Assembly: GCA_955652925.1 (NCBI GenBank)
Contig: CATPCO010000033.1
Span: forward strand, 1 to 5,356
Source of the DNA: an uncultured Xanthobacteraceae bacterium
GTDB lineage: Bacteria; Pseudomonadota; Alphaproteobacteria; Rhizobiales; Xanthobacteraceae
DNA: 5,356 bases
Direction of reading: 5' to 3'
Shown: one piece after another, positions 1-4,693 of the stretch
Position numbering within the stretch: the stretch's first letter is position 1
Layout of the letters: the number at the start of each line of letters is the position of its first letter
The notes under the pieces: generated by a model
The model's input: only the letters and a program-made list of their open reading frames with translations
What the model was told of the DNA's origin: nothing
The model's database searches: none
Program-made: the position numbers and the translations under genes

Positions 1-1
1 C

Positions 2-292
2 AGTCCAAGCGATTCAGTGTGGATTTTGTTCAACGGCACTTCCAATGCCATCGGGCAGTACTGGTGGACGCGCGCACTGCATCTCGCGCCGGCGTCCGCG
101 GTTGCTCCGTTCTATTATCTGTCGTTGATCTGGGCGAGCATTATGGGCTTCCTGATCTGGGGCGAGATGCCGACGGTGAGCCTGGTCATCGGATCTGCCA
201 TTGTCGCCGGCTCGGGTCTGTTTTTGTTCTGGCGCGAAACCAGGGTCCGGCGGGCCCGCATGGCTGAAGTAAAGGGCTCTCCGGACGAGTAA
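2..292 (+). CDS. EamA/DMT-superfamily transporter, C-terminal part (5' end outside window)
   Basis: This is the last 96 residues of a membrane transporter; the open frame runs in from the left edge with no stop, so the GTG at 17 should not be taken as the true start. The visible part has about three hydrophobic segments (roughly residues 6-22, 33-53 and 58-77 of the fragment). The second contains the stretch APFYYLSLIWASIMGFLIWG followed by E and P, which is typical of the last helices of EamA-domain drug/metabolite exporters (ten-helix inner-membrane proteins with two EamA repeats). The tail after the last helix is rich in Arg and Lys (RETRVRRAR), as expected for a cytoplasmic C-terminus. 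The family exports or imports small metabolites, and the substrate cannot be read from this fragment. It ends in TAA at 290-292. The family call is fairly sure; everything upstream is unseen. Confidence 0.85.
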   Translation, partial: SPSDSVWILFNGTSNAIGQYWWTRALHLAPASAVAPFYYLSLIWASIMGFLIWGEMPTVSLVIGSAIVAGSGLFLFWRETRVRRARMAEVKGSPDE

Positions 293-295
293 TTA

Positions 296-348
296 GGGCA
301 CCACTGTGGCCGCAGGCTGGCGAGAGCCTTCGTCGGTGTGCCCGTTTT
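296..348 (+). terminator. Possible factor-independent terminator after the transporter gene
   Basis: Three bases after the transporter stop codon, GGGCAC (296-301) can pair with GTGCCC (338-343). The loop between them holds a second perfect 5-bp hairpin, AGGCT (314-318) with AGCCT (325-329). The outer stem is followed by GTTTTG, so there is a short run of four T (345-348). Position and the T run fit a terminator. The branched shape, the long loop and the short T tract make it weak, and no folding energy was computed. Confidence 0.35.
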
Positions 349-377
349 GCCGCGCGCCAGAGCAATTCGGCGGCCTT

Positions 378-393
378 AAGCCCGCAAGGGCTT
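378..393. other. Short perfect hairpin with a GCAA tetraloop
   Basis: AAGCCC (378-383) and GGGCTT (388-393) form a perfect 6-bp stem closed by GCAA, a GNRA-type tetraloop if transcribed. It lies in the gap 293-474 between the transporter and the small gene, about 80 bases before the small gene's ATG. No T run follows on either strand, so a simple terminator role is not supported. It could be part of the 5' leader of the 475-1783 operon or chance structure. Nothing else recognisable was found in the rest of this gap. Confidence 0.25.
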
Positions 394-474
394 GCCCGCA
401 CCCCGGGACGGACTGAAAATGGAGTTTGGCCTGCAACCGGCTGCTGTACGCAGTTGTGTGTTCGCGAGTGTTGC

Positions 475-756
475 ATGAAAAGATTTGTTGTATCGCTTTG
501 GATTTGCTGGGCGGCGTATTGCGGGTATCAGTCCAACACCATCCCGCTCGCCTTCGGCATGACGATTCCAGAAGCGGCTGCAGCGCTCGGCGTTCCACTC
601 TTCTACTATTCCGGACAGCACGGCTCCGAGATCTACCTCGCTTATGGGCAGGCCATGGTGGTCGGCGCCTATCCCGACGCCTCCGCGATTGCGCTCCAGT
701 TCCGCAACGGCCGGTTGACCGGATGGAAGAAGGATTGGCGGCTGCGTCGATTCTAA
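475..756 (+). CDS. Small unrecognised protein with hydrophobic N-terminus (93 aa), possibly BamE/SmpA-like fold
   Basis: I do not recognise this gene. The 93-residue product starts MKRFVVSLWICWAAYCGY, a basic then hydrophobic stretch that could be a signal peptide or membrane anchor, though there is no clear cleavage site. A Cys at residue 16 lacks a convincing lipobox. The rest reads GMTIPEAAAALGVPLFYY, then SEIYLAYG and LQFRNGRLTGWKKDW. This order (a helix with 'GMT..EA..ALG.P', then strands ending in 'F.NGRL.GW') resembles small outer-membrane or periplasmic BamE/SmpA-type domains, but that is inference from pattern only. The ATG at 475 was preferred over the in-frame TTG at 454 because it begins the Lys-Arg-hydrophobic leader; a weak purine patch (GCGAG) lies just upstream. 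It ends 10 bases before the GTG of the flavin monooxygenase gene, so the two are probably one operon. Codon use and base composition match the neighbours, which supports a real gene. Confidence 0.7.
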   Translation: MKRFVVSLWICWAAYCGYQSNTIPLAFGMTIPEAAAALGVPLFYYSGQHGSEIYLAYGQAMVVGAYPDASAIALQFRNGRLTGWKKDWRLRRF

Positions 757-766
757 GAGCAGCCGT

Positions 767-1783
767 GTGAGCGTGGTCCCGCTCTCGGTCCTCGATCTTT
801 CCCCGGTCGCCGCCGGCTCGTCCGGCGCCGCTGCGCTGCGCAATTCGCTCGACCTCGCGCGCTTGGCCGAGGCGCTGGGATTCACGCGCTACTGGGTGGC
901 CGAGCACCACAACCTGCCCTCGATTGCGAGCTCCGCACCCGAGATCATGATCGGACAGATCGCAGCCGCGACGCAGCACATGCGAGTGGGTTCCGGCGGA
1001 GTCATGCTTCCGAACCACGCCCCGCTCATGGTTGCCGAACGTTTCAAGGTCCTTGAAGCGCTCTTCCCCGGACGGATCGATCTCGGACTGGGTCGGGCAC
1101 CGGGAACCGATCCGGTCACGTCCTTTGCATTGCGGCGCCGGCAGGACGGCGATGATGATTTTCTCGAAAGATTTCAGGAGCTCATCCTGTTTGAGAGTGG
1201 TGCGTTCCCGCAAGGTCATCCGTTTCGCGCCGTCCACGCCATGCCGCGGGACGTTCCCTTGCCGCCCATTTGGCTCCTTGGATCAAGCGGCTATAGCGCG
1301 CAGCTCGCCGCCCTGGTTGGCGCCGGCTTCTCCTTTGCCCACCATTTTGCCGAGCACGATGCCGTCTCCGCCATGTTGAGCTACCGTGAAGGCTTCAAGC
1401 CTTCAGCGGCGCGGGGAACGCCCTATGCGATCCTGGCCTGCGCAGTGGTGTGCGCGGACACGGATGCCGAGGCGGAGCGCCTTGCATCCACGATTGATCT
1501 GAATTTCGTGCGCAGGCGCAGCGGCGAATATCTGCCGCTCGCCAGTCCCGAAGAGGCGACGGCTTATCCCTATTCTCCGGCTGACCGCGCGCTCATTGCG
1601 CGCAATCGGGCGCGTCTCTTTGCCGGCAGCAAGGAAACAGTGCTCGCGCGGCTTGAACCCATGGCCGCCGCGACGAAGGCAGACGAGATCATGGTCACCA
1701 CCATGCTTTACGATCACGGCGCCCGCCGCCATTCCTACGAGCTGCTGGCGCAAGCCTTCGGGCTGCAAGCGCGCGGCTCGTAG
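767..1783 (+). CDS. LLM class flavin-dependent oxidoreductase (YhbW-like, luciferase family)
   Basis: This 338-residue protein belongs to the bacterial luciferase-like monooxygenases: TIM-barrel enzymes that use reduced FMN and O2 to oxidise small organic substrates in the cytoplasm. It follows E. coli YhbW (about 335 residues) along its whole length as I remember that sequence. Shared segments are LDLSPVAAGSS (9-19), SLDLARLAEALGF (27-39), YWVAEHHN (42-49), VGSGGVMLPNHAPLMVAE (74-91), PGRIDLGLGRAPG (101-113), WLLGSSGYSAQLAA (169-182), KPSA (211-214), ADEIMV (305-310) and DHGARRHSYELL (316-327). The AEHHN and SGG.MLPNH segments lie at the flavin side of the barrel in this family. The real substrate of the YhbW group is not known. 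The GTG start at 767 gives the expected N-terminus, and AAGAG at 755-759 (overlapping the upstream stop) is a usable ribosome site about 7 bases away. The stop TAG (1781-1783) lies inside a palindromic repeat that begins at 1780, so the last codons abut the repeat exactly. Confidence 0.93.
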   Translation: MSVVPLSVLDLSPVAAGSSGAAALRNSLDLARLAEALGFTRYWVAEHHNLPSIASSAPEIMIGQIAAATQHMRVGSGGVMLPNHAPLMVAERFKVLEALFPGRIDLGLGRAPGTDPVTSFALRRRQDGDDDFLERFQELILFESGAFPQGHPFRAVHAMPRDVPLPPIWLLGSSGYSAQLAALVGAGFSFAHHFAEHDAVSAMLSYREGFKPSAARGTPYAILACAVVCADTDAEAERLASTIDLNFVRRRSGEYLPLASPEEATAYPYSPADRALIARNRARLFAGSKETVLARLEPMAAATKADEIMVTTMLYDHGARRHSYELLAQAFGLQARGS

Positions 1784-1866
1784 GTTGGGTCGAGTTCTTC
1801 ACGAGACCCAACATCGGGTACCCGCGAAAGAGCGTTGGGTCTCGCAAAGCGCTCGACCCAACCTAC
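1780..1866. repeat. REP-like inverted pair (BIME), family B, copy 1
   Basis: The ends are a perfect 15-bp inverted repeat: GTAGGTTGGGTCGAG (1780-1794) and CTCGACCCAACCTAC (1852-1866). Inside is a second perfect inverted repeat, CGAGACCCAAC (1802-1812) and GTTGGGTCTCG (1834-1844). The middle holds the palindrome CGGGTACCCG (1815-1824). It can fold as two side-by-side hairpins (GTTGGGTC 1784-1791 with GACCCAAC 1805-1812, and 1834-1841 with 1855-1862) or as one long cruciform. Each hairpin has GTAG at its foot, read inward from its own end; this is the layout of REP units acted on by RAYT transposases. The first TAG is also the stop codon of the preceding oxidoreductase gene. No transposase is encoded here. 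Confidence 0.88.
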
Positions 1867-1881
1867 AGCCCCTCATGCGGG

Positions 1882-1954
1882 GTAGGTCGGGTCGAGCTTG
1901 CGAGACCCCAACGAGGCAATGTCGGGTCACGCCGAAGGCCTCGATCCGACCAAC
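1882..1954. repeat. REP-like inverted pair (BIME), family B, copy 2 (diverged)
   Basis: This is a second, slightly decayed copy in tandem, 15 bases after copy 1. Its left end GTAGGTCGGGTCGAG (1882-1896) matches the left end of copy 1 at 14 of 15 positions. Its right end CTCGATCCGACCAAC (1940-1954) pairs with its own left end at 13 of 15 positions, and the terminal CTAC has become CAAC. The inner arms CGAGACCCCAAC (1901-1912) and GTCGGGTCACG (1921-1931) correspond to the inner arms of copy 1. The drift between copies suggests an older insertion or duplication. The 15-base spacer between copies contains CCCC...GGGG, which could form a small extra hairpin. Confidence 0.8.
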
Positions 1955-1958
1955 GGTG

Positions 1959-1987
1959 TTGGCTTTGCCGCGGTGAAAGCTTAGAAA
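1959..1987 (+). promoter_or_regulatory. Candidate sigma-70-type promoter for the dienelactone hydrolase gene
   Basis: TTGGCT (1959-1964) and TAGAAA (1982-1987) match the -35 and -10 consensus at 4 of 6 positions each, with the ideal 17-base spacing. The site lies directly after the second repeat element and about 75 bases before the start codon. It is the only reasonable candidate I found between the repeats and the gene. The match is modest and such matches occur by chance. Confidence 0.25.
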
Positions 1988-1995
1988 TTGCCGCA

Positions 1996-2020
1996 CCCCC
2001 GGAGCTCCATTGCGCGGGGG
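1996..2020. other. Inverted repeat in the leader of the hydrolase gene
   Basis: CCCCC (1996-2000) can pair with GGGGG (2016-2020). The 15-base loop starts with the palindrome GGAGCTCC (2001-2008). It lies 32 bases before the Shine-Dalgarno site and has no T run. It could be an operator or a leader hairpin, or only a product of high GC content. No known riboswitch or binding-site consensus was recognised. Confidence 0.25.
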
Positions 2021-2051
2021 ACAGCTTTGTAGCTCGTTCCTAAGCTCTCAC

Positions 2052-2057
2052 AGGAGG
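2052..2057 (+). promoter_or_regulatory. Strong Shine-Dalgarno site that fixes a TTG start
   Basis: AGGAGG, a full match to the anti-Shine-Dalgarno core, lies 5 bases before the TTG at 2063. No ATG or GTG in this frame is positioned to use it, and the encoded N-terminus from TTG is what the dienelactone hydrolase family expects. It is the strongest ribosome site in the window and offsets the weak start codon. Confidence 0.85.
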
Positions 2058-2062
2058 TCCTC

Positions 2063-2734
2063 TTGGGTAAGCAGTTTACGCTCACGTCCACCGACAAGTT
2101 TCAGCTGGGTGCCTATCGCGCCGATCCGTCGGGCGCGCCAAAAGGCGGCATTGTCGTCATTCAGGAAATCTTCGGGGTCAACCATCACATTCGCGCGGTC
2201 TGCGACCGGATGGCAGCCGAAGGCTATGCCGCCGTCGCGCCTGCTCTGTTCGATCGCCAGGTGAAGGACTTCCAGAGCGGCTATTCGCCCGATGAGATCG
2301 CCGAAGCGCGCAAGTTCGTGGCCAATCCCGACTGGAACGCGATGTTGCGCGACACGCAGGCCGCCATTGATGAGCTTAAGGCCCCGGTGGCGATCATGGG
2401 CTTCTGCATGGGTGGCACCATTGCATTTCTCGCCGCCTGCCGGCTCAACGGCCTGTCTGCTGCCGTCTGTTATTATGGCGGACAAATCGCGAAGAATGCC
2501 GATGAGAAGCCGAAGGTGTCCACAATCATGCATTTCGGCGAGAAGGATGCGTCGATTCCCATGAGCGATGTCGAGATGGTCAAAAAGAAGCGCGGCGCCG
2601 ATTGCGAGATCTACGTCTATCCGGACGCCCAGCATGGCTTCCACTGCGACGAGCGCGGAAGCTTCCACGAGCCGAGCGCCAAGCTCGCGTGGCAGCGCTC
2701 GATGGCGTTTCTGCAGAAGCATATGAAGAAGTGA
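2063..2734 (+). CDS. Dienelactone hydrolase family protein (alpha/beta hydrolase)
   Basis: This 223-residue protein is a complete member of the dienelactone hydrolase family, cytoplasmic alpha/beta hydrolases with a Cys nucleophile. Studied members open dienelactone to maleylacetate in chlorocatechol breakdown, and many others act on unknown esters or lactones. The key residues are present: QEIFG with Glu35, the nucleophile elbow GFCMGG with Cys115, GEKDASIP with Asp162, and QHGF with His191. Glu35 matches the glutamate that helps activate the Cys in Pseudomonas DLH. Length is close to the family norm (about 230). There is no signal peptide. The start is TTG, fixed by the AGGAGG at 2052-2057. 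No catechol dioxygenase, maleylacetate reductase or regulator is visible nearby, so a role in chloroaromatic breakdown is not supported by context. The gene stands alone between repeat-filled gaps. Family call very sure, substrate unknown. Confidence 0.94.
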   Translation: MGKQFTLTSTDKFQLGAYRADPSGAPKGGIVVIQEIFGVNHHIRAVCDRMAAEGYAAVAPALFDRQVKDFQSGYSPDEIAEARKFVANPDWNAMLRDTQAAIDELKAPVAIMGFCMGGTIAFLAACRLNGLSAAVCYYGGQIAKNADEKPKVSTIMHFGEKDASIPMSDVEMVKKKRGADCEIYVYPDAQHGFHCDERGSFHEPSAKLAWQRSMAFLQKHMKK

Positions 2735-2753
2735 TTGGCTGCAGGTTGCCGAT

Positions 2754-2782
2754 GTAGGGGCGGGTTTGAAACCCGCCCCTAC
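2754..2782. repeat. 29-bp near-perfect palindrome, GTAG...CTAC type
   Basis: GTAGGGGCGGGTTT (2754-2767) and AAACCCGCCCCTAC (2769-2782) are perfect 14-bp inverted repeats separated by one base. It begins 19 bases after the hydrolase stop codon. From memory, this GGGCGGGTTT/AAACCCGCCC palindrome is a frequent intergenic repeat in bacterial genomes and often gives spurious peptides such as GAGFKPAPT when read as coding; this was not checked by search. It would form a very stable hairpin and could protect or end the hydrolase transcript, although no T run follows. Confidence 0.85.
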
Positions 2783-2792
2783 CGCGCTCGCA

Positions 2793-2861
2793 GTAGCCCG
2801 CATGAGCGAAGCGACATGCGGGTGCGGTTTCCCCGGATTTCGCTTCGCTCATCCGGGCTAC
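2793..2861. repeat. REP-like inverted pair (BIME), family A, copy 1
   Basis: Two units face each other. The left unit, 2793-2822, is GTAG followed by a hairpin with stem CCCGCATG (2797-2804) and CATGCGGG (2815-2822). The right unit, 2832-2861, read on the minus strand, is GTAG followed by stem CCCGGAT and ATCCGGG (2851-2857 with 2832-2838). The two units match at 27 of 30 positions. Two of the three differences are a matched pair (C with G against G with C) that keeps the stem intact. Both loops contain GCGAAGC (2806-2812 on +; 2842-2848 on -), a heptamer known to form an unusually stable DNA mini-hairpin. The unit ends 30 bases before the ATG of the next gene. Confidence 0.88.
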
Positions 2862-2891
2862 GTTGCAGGGCAATAGCCGCGCAAGGACAAC

Positions 2892-4619
2892 ATGAAAGCC
2901 CATCGCCCGACCATCATGGGCACGCGCCACATGATCGCCGCGACGCAGTATCTCGCCGCGCAGGCGGGTTTTCGAATTCTGGAGGCGGGCGGGAACGCAA
3001 TTGACGCCGGCGCCGCGGCTGGCATCGCGCTTGGTGTCGTGCAGCCGGAATTCGTGAATGTCGCGGGCGTGGCGCCGATCATCATCTATTCCGCGGCCGA
3101 GGATCGCGTCGTCACGATCCCAGGTCTCGGCCCCTGGCCCAAAACCATCGAGCGCGATTATTTCCGCAGGCACCACGGCGGCAATATTCCAAACGGCGTC
3201 CTGCGCACCGTGGTACCGGCGGCGCCCGATGCCTGGATCACCGCGCTCGAACGTTTCGGCACCATGAGCTTCGGCGAGATCGCGAGGTCGGCGATCGAGT
3301 TTGCCCGCGACGGCTTTCCCGTTTACCCGCTGATGTCCGAGATCATCACGGAGCACGAGACCGCGTACCGCGAATTTCCATCAAACGCCGCACTCTATCT
3401 GCCGAATGGCCGCCCGCCACGGCCGGGCGAGCTCTTCGTGCAGACGGCGCTCGCTGCCACGCTCCAGTACATGGCGGATCAGGAGGCCGCAGCGCGCGCT
3501 CGCGGGCGCGCAGCCGGTCTGTCGGCGGCACGCGACGCCTTCTATCGCGGCGACATTGCGGCTGCGATCGTGAAGTTTCAGAAAGAGAATGGCGGGTTTC
3601 TCTCGGCGGAAGATCTCGCGACATATCATTCCGGTATTGATGAGCCGGTGGAAACGCAATTCGGCGAGGTCCGCCTGTTTGGGTGTGGGCCATGGTGCCA
3701 AGGCCCGTCGCTTCTGCAAGCGCTTAATCTTCTCGATGCCGCAGAGCTGCGCCGGCTCGGCCATAACTCCGCACCCTATCTCCACCAGCTGATCGAGGCT
3801 GTGAAACTCGCCTTCGCGGATCGCGAGGCCTATTTCGGCGACCCCCGCACGATCGACGTGCCGATGAAAGAATTGCTGTCGCGCGACTATGCGCGATGGC
3901 GCCGCAAGATGATCCGCGCGGATCGCGCCTGGCCGGAAATGCCGCCCCCCGGCGATCCACGCAAGCTTGCGGCCGAGCGCGCGGCTGCAGCCGGCTCACG
4001 ACCCGCTCCGGAGCAAGCTTTCATGGCGCCGGAGCTGGACACTTCTCATGTCTGTGTGGTCGATGGCCATGGCAACGTGTTTGCCGCAACCCCGAGCGAC
4101 GGCTCCTACAACGCGCCGGTGATACCGGAGCTGGGCATCATCCCCTCCTCGCGTGGCAGCCAGAACTGGGGCGATCCGGATCATCCCTCGGGCGTCGCGC
4201 CCGGCAAGCGGCCGCGGCTCACGCCGAACCCGGCGATTGCAATGGAGCGCGGGAAGATGAAGATGCCGTTCGGCACGCCCGGCGGCGACGTCCAGACCCA
4301 GGCGATGCTGCAGGTCTTTCTCAACATCCACCTGTTCGGCATGGAGGTGCAGGAGGCGGTCGAGGCGCCGCGCGTCGCGTCCTACAGCTTCCCGTCCTCG
4401 TTCGAGCCGCATGCCTATCATCCCGGTTTGCTCAAGCTGGAGAGCCGCATCGACAAATCAACCGGTGAGCGCCTCGCCGGTCTCGGCCACAAGATCGATT
4501 GGTGGCCGGACTGGACATGGCTCGCCGGCGCGGTCTGCACGATTGTCGCCGATGAGGAGACGGGTGTGCTCAAGGGCGGCGCCGACCCGCGGCGGCCCTC
4601 CTATGCATGCGGGCTGTAG
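2892..4619 (+). CDS. Gamma-glutamyltransferase family protein (Ntn hydrolase), cytosolic, YwrD-like branch
   Basis: This 575-residue protein has the gamma-glutamyltranspeptidase fold, an N-terminal-nucleophile hydrolase made as one chain that cuts itself into a large and a small subunit. Visible landmarks are GTRHMIAATQ (10-19), LEAGGNAIDAGAAAGIALGV (30-49), FGTMSFGEIARSAIEFARDG (122-141), the cleavage/nucleophile site LDTSHVCVVDGHGN (382-395) with Thr384 as expected nucleophile, PGKRPRLTPNPAI (437-449), and the oxyanion segment GTPGGDVQTQAMLQV (461-475). Cleavage before Thr384 would give a small subunit of 192 residues, a normal size. There is no signal peptide, unlike periplasmic E. coli GGT. 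By my hand alignment several residues that hold the gamma-glutamyl group in E. coli GGT are changed: the Arg114 region reads IPGLGPWP, Asn411 is Gly404, and Asp433 is Gln424. The RG...DPDHPSGVAPGKRP and GGD.Q.Q pattern resembles the YwrD-like branch, so the substrate may not be glutathione. The ATG is preceded by AAGGA (2883-2887). The TAG stop comes from the repeat at 4616. Confidence 0.92.
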   Translation: MKAHRPTIMGTRHMIAATQYLAAQAGFRILEAGGNAIDAGAAAGIALGVVQPEFVNVAGVAPIIIYSAAEDRVVTIPGLGPWPKTIERDYFRRHHGGNIPNGVLRTVVPAAPDAWITALERFGTMSFGEIARSAIEFARDGFPVYPLMSEIITEHETAYREFPSNAALYLPNGRPPRPGELFVQTALAATLQYMADQEAAARARGRAAGLSAARDAFYRGDIAAAIVKFQKENGGFLSAEDLATYHSGIDEPVETQFGEVRLFGCGPWCQGPSLLQALNLLDAAELRRLGHNSAPYLHQLIEAVKLAFADREAYFGDPRTIDVPMKELLSRDYARWRRKMIRADRAWPEMPPPGDPRKLAAERAAAAGSRPAPEQAFMAPELDTSHVCVVDGHGNVFAATPSDGSYNAPVIPELGIIPSSRGSQNWGDPDHPSGVAPGKRPRLTPNPAIAMERGKMKMPFGTPGGDVQTQAMLQVFLNIHLFGMEVQEAVEAPRVASYSFPSSFEPHAYHPGLLKLESRIDKSTGERLAGLGHKIDWWPDWTWLAGAVCTIVADEETGVLKGGADPRRPSYACGL

Positions 4620-4693
4620 CCCGGATTGAGCGGAGCGAAATCCGGGGGTATCAGCCGGCGATCCCGGGTTTTGCTCGGCTCAACCCGGGCTAC
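4616..4693. repeat. REP-like inverted pair (BIME), family A, copy 2, shared 3' end of two converging genes
   Basis: The left unit, 4616-4646, is GTAG followed by stem CCCGGATT (4620-4627) and AATCCGGG (4639-4646). The right unit, 4663-4693, read on the minus strand, is GTAG followed by stem CCCGGGTT and AACCCGGG (4682-4689 with 4663-4670). The A-T pair of one stem is a G-C pair in the other, so pairing is kept. The left loop holds GCGGAGC (4630-4636), of the stable GCGNAGC mini-hairpin type. The TAG of the left foot is the stop codon of the gamma-glutamyltransferase-like gene. The right unit, read on the minus strand, supplies the TGA stop (4682-4680) of the exonuclease gene. The two hairpins sit where a bidirectional terminator would be expected, though neither has a T run. 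Confidence 0.88.

Noticed and set aside
454..474. Upstream TTG start for the small gene
   Set aside because: It would add MCVRECC before a normal Lys-Arg-hydrophobic leader that begins at the ATG at 475, and it has no better ribosome site.
293..1237. Long minus-strand open frame (314 codons) opposite the small gene and the oxidoreductase
   Set aside because: It is rich in Arg, Ser and Gly with no family pattern, and lies antisense to two genes with good evidence. It is a GC-driven shadow.
1780..1954. CRISPR array
   Set aside because: The repeated segments alternate in orientation, vary in spacing and form nested palindromes. There are no direct repeats with unique spacers of constant length and no cas genes.
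1780..2062. Insertion sequence remnant
   Set aside because: The inverted repeats are internal parts of small elements, with no transposase fragment and no obvious target duplication.
2063..2734. Chlorocatechol or aromatic degradation cluster
   Set aside because: Only the hydrolase family fits; none of the expected partner genes is present in the window.
2048..2803. Minus-strand open frame (251 codons) opposite the hydrolase gene
   Set aside because: The complete dienelactone hydrolase with intact catalytic residues is on the plus strand. The N-terminal GAGFKPAPT of the antisense frame is just the 2754 palindrome read as protein.
2580..3356. Minus-strand open frame (258 codons) across the repeat gap
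   Set aside because: It runs through palindromic repeats and is antisense to two well-supported genes; no domain is visible.
3896..4468. Plus-strand open frame (190 codons) inside the gamma-glutamyltransferase-like gene
   Set aside because: It is an out-of-frame shadow with low-complexity Arg/Ala/Gly composition.
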